Below the pieces are notes generated by a model, which saw nothing but the letters and a program-made list of their open reading frames with translations, did no database searches and was not told the origin of the DNA. Source: UBA2991 sp965221735 (GTDB lineage Bacteria; Chloroflexota; Dehalococcoidia; Tepidiformales; Tepidiformaceae). Taken from it: a stretch of DNA of 64,000 nt. How positions within the stretch are numbered: the stretch's first letter is position 1; each line of letters starts with the position of its first letter. Where the stretch lies: NCBI GenBank assembly GCA_965221735.1, contig OZ244910.1:1860001-1924000 (forward strand), in the 5' to 3' direction. The position numbers and the translations under genes were made by a program. Shown here in pieces: positions 7,031-15,901 of the stretch.

Positions 7031-9571
7031 CTACGCGGCCGACGGGCCGCGCCGCCTGCGCGCGCGTGGCTTCTTCTTGCCGATGGGCGGGGCGGCGCCG
7101 TCCTGCCCCTGCCCGGACTCGCCGTCGAGCGCGTCCAGCCCCTCCCGGAACTCCGCCAGCAGCGCCTCGTCCTCGCTCTCCAGCTCCGCCGCCGGGGTGG
7201 TGTACGCGGCGGTCCCCGCGCGGATGCCTGCGGCGATTGCCGGGTCGCCCGCGTCGAGGGGCTTCACCTCCATCGAGAAGGGCGGCTGGCGCTCGCCCCC
7301 CACCGTCGCGCGCACGTAGCAGTGGTGCACCGGCAGGGAGGTGATGTCCTCCTCCGACAGCCGCTCCTTGCTCAGCTCCCAGACCAGCTCGCGCGCGTCC
7401 GCGGCCGCCACCTGGAAGACCGCCAGGCAACCGGCGTTGGCGAGCAGCGTGTCGCGCAGCGTGGGGGAGATCTCCGAGAGCCGCGGGAGGCTCTGCGTGG
7501 CCAGCACGAACGACCCCCCGAACTTCCCCAGCTCGCTCAGCATCGACTCGTAGTCCACGCCCGGCAGCGCCTGCATCTCGTCCACCACGACCAGCGCCCC
7601 GCGGCGCTCGGCCTGCGGCAGGCTCCCCTGCTCGCGGATGACGGCGTCCACGAGGTTGAGGATGGAGGCCCCCACGAGCGCCGACACGTCCTTGCCCGCC
7701 GCCGCCTGCGAGGTCGAGACGAAGAGCACGCCGCCCTCGCGGATGAGTTGGCGGAGGTCGACGGTCGAGCGGCGCTGGCCGAGGATGGCGCGCGCCCGCC
7801 TGGAGGAGGCGTAGTAGGCGAGGCGCGTCTGCACGGGGGCGAGCGCGTCGGCGCGGTACTGGCGGCTCCACGACCCGAACTCGCGCGTCCACCAGGCGAG
7901 CAGGTGGGGGTCGCGCACCTCGCGCAGCACCGTATTTCGGAACTTCCGCTCGGAGATCAGCCGCAGCCCGTCCAGGATGGTGTACTGGTCGTCCGCCTCC
8001 CGCCGCTGGTTGGCCTCGTGCAGGCTCTTCACGACGTGCTCGAGGATCGACTGCATGCGCGGGCCCCACTGCTCCCAGAGCCCCCGCGCCACGCGCACGA
8101 CCGCGTCGGCGGTGCGGTCGCGGTCGGGGAAGATGCGCGTGTCGAGCAGGTTGATGCCGGGCGCGCGCTCCTCGTCGGCGAGGTCGATGAGCCGCACCCG
8201 CTCCGCCAGCTCCGGCGGCACCTGTTCCAGCAGGTCGGAGACGAGGTCGGCGTGGGGATCGATCACGACGATCGCGTCGCCATCGCGCCCCGCCGCCTTC
8301 TCCCGGAGCTTGTGGATGACGAGGCGGCCCATGAGCGTCGACTTGCCCATGCGCGTGCGCGCCACGTAGAGGTGGTTGCGGCGCACGAGGTCGTCGGAGA
8401 AGCGGATCTCGCGCCGCTTGCCCGCCGTCGTCTCCCCCACGAGCGCGCCAGCCCCGGCGCCGCCCGCCGCGGGCAGCAGCACCTTCGCCCCGGAGCGCTC
8501 CACGAGCGGCAGCTCGTCGCGCGCCCCCGGCGGGTGCCAGAGCCCGGCCAGCTCGCGCACGTCCAGCACCTCGCGCGAGCGCAGGAAGCCCCGCCTGGGC
8601 GGGGCGAGCATGCGGTCGGGGACGGCCTCGCGCACGCGCCCCGCCTGGAAGCGCGCGCCGGCGACGTTGTCGTAGTGGGCGTAGGCGGCGGCGACGCCGT
8701 CGAGCAGCTCGTGCGCGCGATCCTCGGAGCCGTGCGCGGAGAGGATCGCGACCAGTTCCAGCTCCGCCTCGAAGGCCGTCCTGGAGGCCTTCTCCTTCAT
8801 CAGCTTCGGGTCGTGGACGGCGTGGCGGTTGCGGTTCCAGCGCGCCAGGAACCAGCCACCCACCCCCAGCGCGGCCGTGACGCCCAGTCCCAGCAGCACC
8901 GTCTTCCACCACTCGCCCGCCTGCCACCACTGCCAGCCGAGGAAGCCCAGGCCTCCCACGACCGCGAAGCCGACGAGCGGCATGAACTCCCTCGGGTTCG
9001 GGTACGTCTGCCCCCCGCCGGAGGAGGGCGGAGAGGCTGCGGGCTGCGGCTGCTGCAGCGCCTTCTGCAGGTGCGCCTTCGACCAGTTCGCGCCCAGCGG
9101 GAGCAGCCGCAGGCGCGCCACCAGGCGCTCGCCCCGCTCCAGCCCCGAGAGCGCCCCCACCACGGAGATGAGCGGGTCGGAGCCGGCGTCGAGGGTGTCG
9201 TCGTCCTCGAAGGTGCGCAGGGGCAGGAACTCCGGCCCCTCCACCCGCAGCCGCCGCGACCAGGCGCGCTCGCCCTCCTGCAGCCGCAGCGGATCCTCGT
9301 CGGCGGAGAGCTCGGCGATGCGCGCCTGCGGGTAGTGCGCCTCCAGCTGCTGGCGCGCGTGCGAGCGCTCGCCGCAGCGCGCGAGCACGGAGACGCCGCC
9401 GGCATCGCCGGCGATCTCAAGCGAGAAGGGCTCGGGCAGGGCGATCGAGCCGAGCAGGTTCTCGACGGCGAGCAGGTTGCGCTCGTCCGTGCGCGGGGGC
9501 GTGACGGCGAGCAGCTTCACGGCGGGAGGCTCACGGTGTCCGAAGAGCTTCGAGAGGGGGTTGCGTGGCAT
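7031..9571 (-). CDS. VirD4/TraD-like conjugative coupling ATPase
   Basis: 846 aa from ATG 9571, preceded by AAGGAG; the frame extends further upstream without coding character. Two hydrophobic segments lie at about 198-214 and 223-243, followed by a P-loop ATPase domain. Walker A is at 404-411 (ARTRMGKS), Walker B is at about 434-440 (AIVVIDP), and a VVVDEMQALPG motif follows near residue 600. This layout fits type IV coupling proteins and related HerA/FtsK-superfamily pumps, which bring DNA to a secretion channel. No VirB4, VirB6 or mating-pore genes were seen nearby, so the element is incomplete or was mobilised by another. The next gene downstream is the relaxation protein. Confidence 0.85.
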   Translation of the reverse strand: MPRNPLSKLFGHREPPAVKLLAVTPPRTDERNLLAVENLLGSIALPEPFSLEIAGDAGGVSVLARCGERSHARQQLEAHYPQARIAELSADEDPLRLQEGERAWSRRLRVEGPEFLPLRTFEDDDTLDAGSDPLISVVGALSGLERGERLVARLRLLPLGANWSKAHLQKALQQPQPAASPPSSGGGQTYPNPREFMPLVGFAVVGGLGFLGWQWWQAGEWWKTVLLGLGVTAALGVGGWFLARWNRNRHAVHDPKLMKEKASRTAFEAELELVAILSAHGSEDRAHELLDGVAAAYAHYDNVAGARFQAGRVREAVPDRMLAPPRRGFLRSREVLDVRELAGLWHPPGARDELPLVERSGAKVLLPAAGGAGAGALVGETTAGKRREIRFSDDLVRRNHLYVARTRMGKSTLMGRLVIHKLREKAAGRDGDAIVVIDPHADLVSDLLEQVPPELAERVRLIDLADEERAPGINLLDTRIFPDRDRTADAVVRVARGLWEQWGPRMQSILEHVVKSLHEANQRREADDQYTILDGLRLISERKFRNTVLREVRDPHLLAWWTREFGSWSRQYRADALAPVQTRLAYYASSRRARAILGQRRSTVDLRQLIREGGVLFVSTSQAAAGKDVSALVGASILNLVDAVIREQGSLPQAERRGALVVVDEMQALPGVDYESMLSELGKFGGSFVLATQSLPRLSEISPTLRDTLLANAGCLAVFQVAAADARELVWELSKERLSEEDITSLPVHHCYVRATVGGERQPPFSMEVKPLDAGDPAIAAGIRAGTAAYTTPAAELESEDEALLAEFREGLDALDGESGQGQDGAAPPIGKKKPRARRRRGPSAA

Positions 9572-9958
9572 CGTGGTACTCCTTGTCTTGTGAAATCTAG
9601 TAGAACGGTAGTTCGGATTGGACACTCTGCCACACCTCCCCCGGCGCCGCAAATGCCCGCCCGAAGTCCGTCTTCCGCCTTTACCGGACCTGTCCGATGG
9701 GCTCAATGAAGGGCGGCGGCGGCCGTGCCGCCGGACCGAAAAGTGCAATCGCCGGGAGCGCGTTTCGATGCCGGTGGCCTGTAAGGAAGATCCAACGGCT
9801 GTAGAAAGTGCAATCGACCGTGAAACGCCCGCTGTCACAAGGACTTTCGGGCGTTGCCGTGAAGCAATCCACGCGGGGGAGCGTTGCGCCTCCGTGTCGG
9901 CCCGATTGCACGAATTGCATTGCACTTCTTGCACAATGGAGGGGTGCGAGGAGGCGAC
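9572..9958. promoter_or_regulatory. Divergent intergenic region with repeated TTGCA boxes
   Basis: AAAGTGCAATCG occurs exactly twice (9740-9751 and 9805-9816). In inverse orientation TTGCA boxes lie at 9906-9910, 9915-9919, 9920-9924 and 9929-9933, just upstream of the helix-turn-helix gene. The clustering suggests operator sites or iterons. The ATPase promoter must lie near the left end of the same gap. Confidence 0.55.
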
Positions 9959-10876
9959 ATGAAGCGCGGTGGACAGCCCCGGGGCCGTGGCAGCGGAGGT
10001 GGTGAGCGCATCTCCGACGGGGAGTTGCTGCGCTGGGCCGGGGACATCGCCAGAACGCGCGGGCGGGTGCAGGCGGCGCGGGACGTGGGCCTCAACTACC
10101 GCACCCTGGCGAAGGCCCTCGACGACCGGCGGCTCTCGCGGCTCGCACGGGAGGCGCTGCTGGAGGCGCACCGCGCGGAGTCCATCGCTAACGCCAGGGC
10201 GGAGGAGAAGGCAGGCAAGGAGCTGGGCCGGAGACTCGAGGCGACCGAGACGCAGCTCGCGGATGCGTTCGACACGCTCGGGCAGGAGCGGGAACGGGCC
10301 GATGCGCTGGAGCGCCGGCTGGAGCTGCTGGAGGAACGGCAGGCCGGTGAGCCGGACACGGAAGGGGCGGCGCCGCGACCGAAGGGGCAGGCCAGTGAGC
10401 CCAGCACGGAGATGCCTGCTGAAGAACCCGAGGTGGGGCGACGGGGCGCAGGGCTCATCGGGGGGCAGGAGCCGGAGGCCGAAGTTTCGGCTATCCCCGG
10501 GTCAACAGGCGACCACCGCACCAGGCGCCGGCGCGGAGTGGTCACGCTGCAGCCGCTCGACGGCGAGCAGGGCGCCCTCGGCGACGCCGCCGCGCTCGTG
10601 GACGAGTGGCGGTACCTGCGGAGCGAGGACGCTCAGCGAGGGAGCGCCGTAAACCGGGCGCGCGCAGAGGAGCGCCGCTGGGAACTCGAACTCGAGCTCA
10701 TCGGCAAGCACGGGCTCGCGTTGCCGCCGGAGACCGAACCCCTCCATCCCTCCCGCCGCGACGACCACCTCCGCTGGCGCCGGGCCGCGCTCAGGCGCGC
10801 GCGCGGCCAGCGCGTCCGCGCCGAGCGACTCAGGCTCGTGCGCCGCGTCCTCACCCTCGGCATCTGGTGGCGGTAG
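9959..10876 (+). CDS. Helix-turn-helix coiled-coil protein
   Basis: 305 aa from ATG 9959, preceded by GAGGAGG at 9948-9954. Residues ~15-60 form a likely helix-turn-helix (GRVQAARDVGLNYRTLAKAL). Residues ~70-130 are a charged coiled coil (ERERADALERRLELLEER). A low-complexity linker and a strongly basic C-terminal region follow. It is divergent from the ATPase operon and sits beside an array of TTGCA boxes, so it may be the element's regulator or origin-binding protein. No named family is recognised. Confidence 0.7.
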   Translation: MKRGGQPRGRGSGGGERISDGELLRWAGDIARTRGRVQAARDVGLNYRTLAKALDDRRLSRLAREALLEAHRAESIANARAEEKAGKELGRRLEATETQLADAFDTLGQERERADALERRLELLEERQAGEPDTEGAAPRPKGQASEPSTEMPAEEPEVGRRGAGLIGGQEPEAEVSAIPGSTGDHRTRRRRGVVTLQPLDGEQGALGDAAALVDEWRYLRSEDAQRGSAVNRARAEERRWELELELIGKHGLALPPETEPLHPSRRDDHLRWRRAALRRARGQRVRAERLRLVRRVLTLGIWWR

Positions 10877-11000
10877 GACGAAGCGACCACGGGCGACGCC
10901 AAGCCCATGGGGCGGATTCAAGCCAGATGCCCTGCGGGACCGCTGGCCGTCGCCCGCTCCTGTCCCTAGGACGCCGGCGATCCCCGGCGAGGCGGAGCGC

Positions 11001-11564
11001 TCATGCCTCCGCACCTGGCCCATCCACCTCGTACTCGCCGCGGGACCGGCCGCGCTGCTCGACGATGAACCGGACCGCATCTTGGACGCGCTCGGAGTAC
11101 CTGGCCTTGAGATGCGCCGGGGCCTCCGGGGTCCAAGCGAGATTCTTCGCCTGGGCGATGACCGCCTCGACCTCGGTGACGTCGCCGCCGGTGAGTTCGA
11201 CGATCGTGGCGGCGACTACTTCCGTCTCGGCCGTAACCCCCGCCCCGATGCCGGAGACACGATGGATGTGGTCGCACGTTCGTCGGCCCGTCGCAACGTC
11301 CAGGGGCATGACCTCGCCGAGCGGGCAATTGCCTTCCGGGTGGTCGCACTCGTCGCCATGGTCGCAGGGGCCGTACCAGTGGTCCCAGAAGTCGCAGGAG
11401 ATGGCCCATGCGCGCTCGCCGAGCTTGCCGCGCGTCTCCATGGCGAGATCAGGCGGCTGGTAGAAGGAGCGGACCATGTCGAGCGCCATCGCCTTGAGGT
11501 CGCGCTCGTACTGCAGGGCACGCTCACCGGTGAGGGTAAGCTCGATGATCTCCTCGCCGCTCAT
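11001..11564 (-). CDS. Hypothetical Cys/His-rich protein
   Basis: 187 aa from ATG 11564 with AGGAGG seven bases upstream. The middle holds a cluster of possible metal ligands: CDFWDHWYGPCDHGDECDHP, then C and RTCDHIH. A helical C-terminal part follows. The spacing of Cys and His resembles a zinc-binding site but matches no family I can name. It is convergent with the helix-turn-helix gene at 9959-10876. Confidence 0.65.
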   Translation of the reverse strand: MSGEEIIELTLTGERALQYERDLKAMALDMVRSFYQPPDLAMETRGKLGERAWAISCDFWDHWYGPCDHGDECDHPEGNCPLGEVMPLDVATGRRTCDHIHRVSGIGAGVTAETEVVAATIVELTGGDVTEVEAVIAQAKNLAWTPEAPAHLKARYSERVQDAVRFIVEQRGRSRGEYEVDGPGAEA

Positions 11565-11867
11565 GCCGTCGCCTCCTGGTCGCCAGCGATGCGGATACGC
11601 AACTACCGTCCGGTCCGCTCGACCAGATTGCCATTAGAACGTGCGTTCGGCAACTGCGAGGGTGAAGGGAGAAGCCAAGCCAACCGTGGCTGGAGTTGCC
11701 GTGTACGCGCAGCACCGCTGCCGTCGAGTCTCGCTGGTACCCTGCCGCGGCTGGCCGTTCCCCGCACCGAGCCATCAGCGGCAAGGTTGCCGTCACCCGC
11801 GAGGCGAGTGAGGCGGTGACTCGTGCACTTGCCGACGAGGCGCACCCTGCGTCCCAATGAACCAACG
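11565..11867. other. Gap without a recognisable gene
   Basis: Nothing convincing on either strand. An imperfect dyad (GTCACCCGC ... GCGGTGAC) lies near 11790-11822. Confidence 0.4.
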
Positions 11868-12076
11868 GAGATCAGCGGGCATCAGCACGCCAGGCGCCTT
11901 CCGACTGCACCAAGGAACGCCCACCCCAGTCGCCGTTAAGTCCGCCGCTTCGTCACCGTCCCGTACTTGGCCGCTTCGACCGGGACGTGCTCCAGAAGGG
12001 ACGGCTGCGGCTTGTCCCCGTCAATCAGCATGGCCAGAGGTCGGGAGTCTGCGGTCTCGGTGGTCAGTGTAGCCAC
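11868..12076 (-). pseudogene. N-terminal remnant of a NYN-domain (LabA/DUF88-like) protein
   Basis: The minus strand from about 12076 encodes RPLAMLIDGDKPQPSLLEHV and then AAKYGTVTKRRT, followed by a stop. One base of frame correction gives YGDW, the residues that continue this motif in NYN nucleases. The start of the domain, with its LIDGD acidic motif, is clear, but the rest is absent. It is a frameshifted and truncated gene. Confidence 0.6.
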
Positions 12077-12134
12077 CGGCTGCCGAGTCTGGAGTTGGCG
12101 ATTGCCTTTCCAGGGGGATGATCCAGCACGCTGG

Positions 12135-12341
12135 ATGGGCACATGCCGGAGCGAAGCGGTGGAACCGGAACTGGTCGAAGCCATCGGCGACTACCTGCTC
12201 GCGCACGTCGCGCGCGACGGCCACGCGCGCACGGCCGATGCGTTCAGCGTCTCGCGCCACACGCTGTGGCTCTTCCTCGAACGCGGCCAGCCCGGTCGCG
12301 CCCTGCCCCGGGCGGTGATGCGCAAGGCCGGCGCCGGCTGA
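12135..12341 (+). CDS. Small helix-turn-helix protein
   Basis: 68 aa from ATG 12135. Residues ~12-50 (VEAIGDYLLAHVARDGHART ... SRHTLWLFLERG) look like a helix-turn-helix. It directly precedes the truncated relaxation fragment on the same strand. The ribosome site is weak, and the gene may be debris of the conjugative module. Confidence 0.45.
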   Translation: MGTCRSEAVEPELVEAIGDYLLAHVARDGHARTADAFSVSRHTLWLFLERGQPGRALPRAVMRKAGAG

Positions 12342-12723
12342 GCGCTCCCGCGCGCCACGCCTGACGCCAGCCCTTCACGAGACGCTGCTGCTCGTCTGCG
12401 AGACGCCCTTCGCAAGCTTCGAGGACCTCACGCGCCTCAAGCGCGTGCCCGACACGACCCTGCAGGAGCACCTGGGGACGCTGCGCGGGATGGGCCTCGT
12501 GGCGTCGCACCCGCATCGCCTCGCGATGTTGAGCGACCGTCCCCTGCAGCGCCACGTCCCCACCGCAGCCGCGGTCTCCGCCCTCGGGTACGACGAACAG
12601 GCGCGCAGGGAGCTGCTGTGCCGACACCCCGTCTCCCGCGAGTGGCTCCGCCTGCTCGCCGAGCGCCTCGACGGCGTCGCGCTCATCTGCGCAGCAGGAT
12701 TCGTACCGGGATCGGGCGTTTAG
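12340..12723 (+). pseudogene. N-terminal fragment of a replication-relaxation protein
   Basis: The open frame encodes a winged-helix segment (ETPFASFEDLTRLKRVP, EHLGTLRGMGLVASHP) and then RRELLCRHPVSREWLRLLAE. These align in order with residues ~10-130 of the intact protein at 5367-7016. The match stops near 12700 and the frame ends at 12723. There is no proper start codon before GTG 12445. It was probably cut by the arrival of the defence genes next to it. Confidence 0.6.
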
Positions 12724-12847
12724 GCAAGACAGACGGACCTAACTCAAGAGAAAAGAGAGCCTCGCGTCGGTCCGCGTCGGTCCGCGTCTGCCCAGGGTTT
12801 GTGCGACCTTGGTCGGATTGTGGACGCTAGACCAGCTGCAGTGTCTG

Positions 12848-15800
12848 CTACTCCGCGGGAGGGAGAACCTCCGCTGCGACGGCCCTCGCGAGAGCGCTCT
12901 GATCAGTGACCAAGAGCTGGCGAATACGCTCGTATGCGTCCGGGGCAGTGGCGCGGATCTGTCGTAACGCGTAGACCACCCGGATCCGCACCTGCGGATG
13001 TGGGTCGTCAGCCAGCAGTTTGAGCGTCTCCACATCGGGATTCGCGTGCCTGGCGGCCAACTCGGGTGCGGTCTGCCGGACCCACGGGTTCTCATGCTGA
13101 GCTAATTCCCCACTCCCGGCACCACTACCGGAGATGTCTCGGAGCGTCAGGACCGCGGCTCCCCCTTGCTGCAATGGACCATCGCCTGATCTCACCCAGC
13201 TCCACGTTGTCTCAAGCACCGCCTCGCGCTCCGGGGTCTCCACAGCAGTGCGAGCCGAGAGCCACAGCGCAGCCACTCGAAGGTCCGTGATGCTCCCGAA
13301 CGCGAGCCGGACCCGGCTGAGCAGGTTCATGGTAGCGGCGTGGTCCTGGTCCCGCTCCGAAACCTCTGTTCCGGTTGCGGTCAGCGGCCACACACTTGCG
13401 AAAATCACACTCTTCTTGTCGTCTGGAAGCAGTTCGACGACCGCCGCTGCTGACTCAAGCGCCGCCGACCGGTTCACGATCGCTTCGTTGGGATTCGTGC
13501 CGATCGCCAACAGCTTCGCGACGTACTCCTGGGCGACCGAGTCACCTTGCTCCCGAAGGAAGCTGAGCGGGATGTCGTATCTCACGTACAGTGCCAGACT
13601 CTTACGGGCGCCCAGGGGATGGTCATCGACGAAACGGAGCCGTTTCGAAAAGAGCGCGCGCGTAGCCGCATTCAGGTGCCCAAGGTCCGAGAGGGGACCG
13701 GCTAGATCGATGTCCCGGTCTTCGGCGACGCCCTCGAAGGTCTCCACGAGTTCATCGATGTCTTCGCCACACTCACGAAGCGCTCGGCCCCAGTCACCCG
13801 TGTGTGCCCCTACCGCCATCTGCCCGAGGATCGCGGCCGCTCGCGTCCTCAAGGTAGGCCGGAACCGATACACGCGCGCGGCCACCATCCCAACGCCTGG
13901 ATCAGTAAGCCGGTAGCTGCCGGGCTCACGGGGAGCGGCTCGCTCAAGTACGGTCATAAGTCGTTCGAGTTCGCTCTCGGTCGCTTCAAGTACGACTGCC
14001 TGTAGCGCCTGGAACAGTGCCGGCGCGACTCTCATGTCCTCTGAGGCTTGCTCAAGCTCATCGATGAACTCATGAGCGAGCTGGCGTGCCACCGAACGGG
14101 GCGCACCATCACCGACTCTCTCGAGTGCCGAGAGTGCGGCGGACCGCACCCAGGGTGCTGGACTCCGCACAAGGTCGGCGAGGAACTCTGGCCAGGTCCC
14201 TACCTTCGCTAGGTCCTTTATCTGGTCGACCGCGCCCCCCAGCGTTGCGTGCTCAAGCGCCGCGAGCGCTTCTTCAGATTCCCCGTAAACGCGCGCCAGG
14301 GTTCCATGCGACTCCAGCTCGTCCAGCAGGCATCCACTGCGGACCGACTCCAGCAAGCGGTGGCGGGACCAGAGGTGGGCGTTGGGCATCTCGCGGTTCG
14401 CGAGGCTCCTATAGGCCTGCTCTCGGGTTCGGGGGTTCACCCTCACATACGATTGCGAACCCTGGATCGAGAGCGCCAACTCGTTGGTCTCGGCGAGTTC
14501 GTCATAGCGCTCAGCCGCGTACAGCGGCATCAGCGAACACAACGCATTCTCGACATCGAGGGCAAGGCCGGCTTGCGCCGCAAGATTCACCGCCAGGCGG
14601 TAGAGCTGCTCTGCTCGCTCGAGTTCTCCATTCCATGAGTACCAGCGAGCAGACCGAAGGCACACGTACGCCCCTTCCTGAGCGGGTAATCCGAAGGACT
14701 CGGCTAGGCTCAGCAAGGTCGAGCGAATCTCGGAGACGCCGGCGTCGGCCAATGCGAGTTGGACTCTCAGCGTGATCGCTCTTTCGCCGCGCTCGCCTGC
14801 ACTCCGCAGGCTCACCTGCCGGTCCAGAGCGACCTGGAAGGCGCGATCTGCCACGGCGGCCTCTGAAAGGAGCACTGCCACAAACGGTGCGTACGGATCC
14901 TCGGGCTCAAGACTATCGAAGGACTGTGCCAGTTCATCGAGTGCCTCGGGGTCCTCATGCCACCGCTCAAAGGAACTCACGGCGGCGCCGTGCGCCTGTC
15001 GGACTTCGTCTACTTTTTCGTGCAGATCGCGAAGGTCGGCTGCAACTCCCGGTGACAGCCTCGGTGCCGCCCGCTCAAACAGTTCCCGGATGGTCTGGCC
15101 CATCAGCACATCGTGGCTCTGAGCCCAGTCGCCCGAGTCCTTCAAGGCTGAGGCCCGGCGTCGCTCATAGCGATCTGAGTACCCTGGAACGTGGTCGCGA
15201 AGCTCGTCGGCGATCTCTTTGTATACCTCTGCGGCCTCCGCCGGTGAGTTTTCTGCGAGGCGTTCGGCCTCTTGGGCCCTCGGAATGAGGTCGAGCGCGG
15301 CAATCGGTCCGAGTTGGAGCGTCGCTGGATCGAGGCGCGCGCCGCGAGACGCGGACGTGTCGAAGTAGGTCTCCGCCCAGTAAGGCCCGAAGAACTTTCG
15401 AACTAACGATTCGCTGTGGTGGAGCGAGTACGTTAGCTCCGTCGAGTCCCACAGCGCTATCGGGAACTCGTACTCCTCATTCAGGTCCATTAGCTTCTCT
15501 TGAAGGGAGCTATCGTTCCCTTCTAGGGACATGCAAACGATGAATCCCGCAGTGCGCGCCGCGACGGAGCCCTCGGCATAAACCCGGACAGCGTCTTCCA
15601 GATCGTCTGCCGTGAATTCGGCCCTTCGCCTTACTTGGAAGGCGATGCGCTGGCCGTCGGGAGCGACGCCAGTGAAGTCGATCCCGTGCTGCTTTTGACC
15701 GGGCTTACCGTACCTGTGAACGTTGGTGAATCCCTGAGTTCGGGCGGCATCCTGACAGAGGCGCTCGAACTTCTTCCACTCGAGCTGGCCAAACGGGAAT

Positions 15801-15901
15801 TCGGTCTCGGCGGCCACCAGCGGCGGGGACACGGCTGGCCCCCGCTCGTCTACCCGAGGCAAAGGAACCTGAGCAGCGTCGTCTCCCGGTGTGTCGACCA
15901 T
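12848..15901 (-). CDS. Mrr-type restriction endonuclease fused to helical repeats
   Basis: 1017 aa from ATG 15901. Residues ~40-115 are a PD-(D/E)XK nuclease domain of Mrr type: Glu46 (KKFERLC), Asp75 (HGIDF) and a Gln89-x-Arg91 end (FQVRR) in place of the usual Q-x-K. The remaining ~850 residues are helical, TPR-like in the middle and HEAT-like at the C-terminus (DPHPQVRIRVVYALRQI). Nuclease plus long helical scaffold is a common plan for anti-phage sensors or effectors. It is a single gene at the edge of the defence island, and its target is unknown. Confidence 0.75.
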   Translation of the reverse strand: MVDTPGDDAAQVPLPRVDERGPAVSPPLVAAETEFPFGQLEWKKFERLCQDAARTQGFTNVHRYGKPGQKQHGIDFTGVAPDGQRIAFQVRRRAEFTADDLEDAVRVYAEGSVAARTAGFIVCMSLEGNDSSLQEKLMDLNEEYEFPIALWDSTELTYSLHHSESLVRKFFGPYWAETYFDTSASRGARLDPATLQLGPIAALDLIPRAQEAERLAENSPAEAAEVYKEIADELRDHVPGYSDRYERRRASALKDSGDWAQSHDVLMGQTIRELFERAAPRLSPGVAADLRDLHEKVDEVRQAHGAAVSSFERWHEDPEALDELAQSFDSLEPEDPYAPFVAVLLSEAAVADRAFQVALDRQVSLRSAGERGERAITLRVQLALADAGVSEIRSTLLSLAESFGLPAQEGAYVCLRSARWYSWNGELERAEQLYRLAVNLAAQAGLALDVENALCSLMPLYAAERYDELAETNELALSIQGSQSYVRVNPRTREQAYRSLANREMPNAHLWSRHRLLESVRSGCLLDELESHGTLARVYGESEEALAALEHATLGGAVDQIKDLAKVGTWPEFLADLVRSPAPWVRSAALSALERVGDGAPRSVARQLAHEFIDELEQASEDMRVAPALFQALQAVVLEATESELERLMTVLERAAPREPGSYRLTDPGVGMVAARVYRFRPTLRTRAAAILGQMAVGAHTGDWGRALRECGEDIDELVETFEGVAEDRDIDLAGPLSDLGHLNAATRALFSKRLRFVDDHPLGARKSLALYVRYDIPLSFLREQGDSVAQEYVAKLLAIGTNPNEAIVNRSAALESAAAVVELLPDDKKSVIFASVWPLTATGTEVSERDQDHAATMNLLSRVRLAFGSITDLRVAALWLSARTAVETPEREAVLETTWSWVRSGDGPLQQGGAAVLTLRDISGSGAGSGELAQHENPWVRQTAPELAARHANPDVETLKLLADDPHPQVRIRVVYALRQIRATAPDAYERIRQLLVTDQSALARAVAAEVLPPAE

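Noticed and set aside
7322..9709. Plus-strand open frame of 795 codons
   Set aside because: It is the reverse complement of the coupling ATPase gene, whose Walker motifs are clear. High GC removes stops from the antisense strand.
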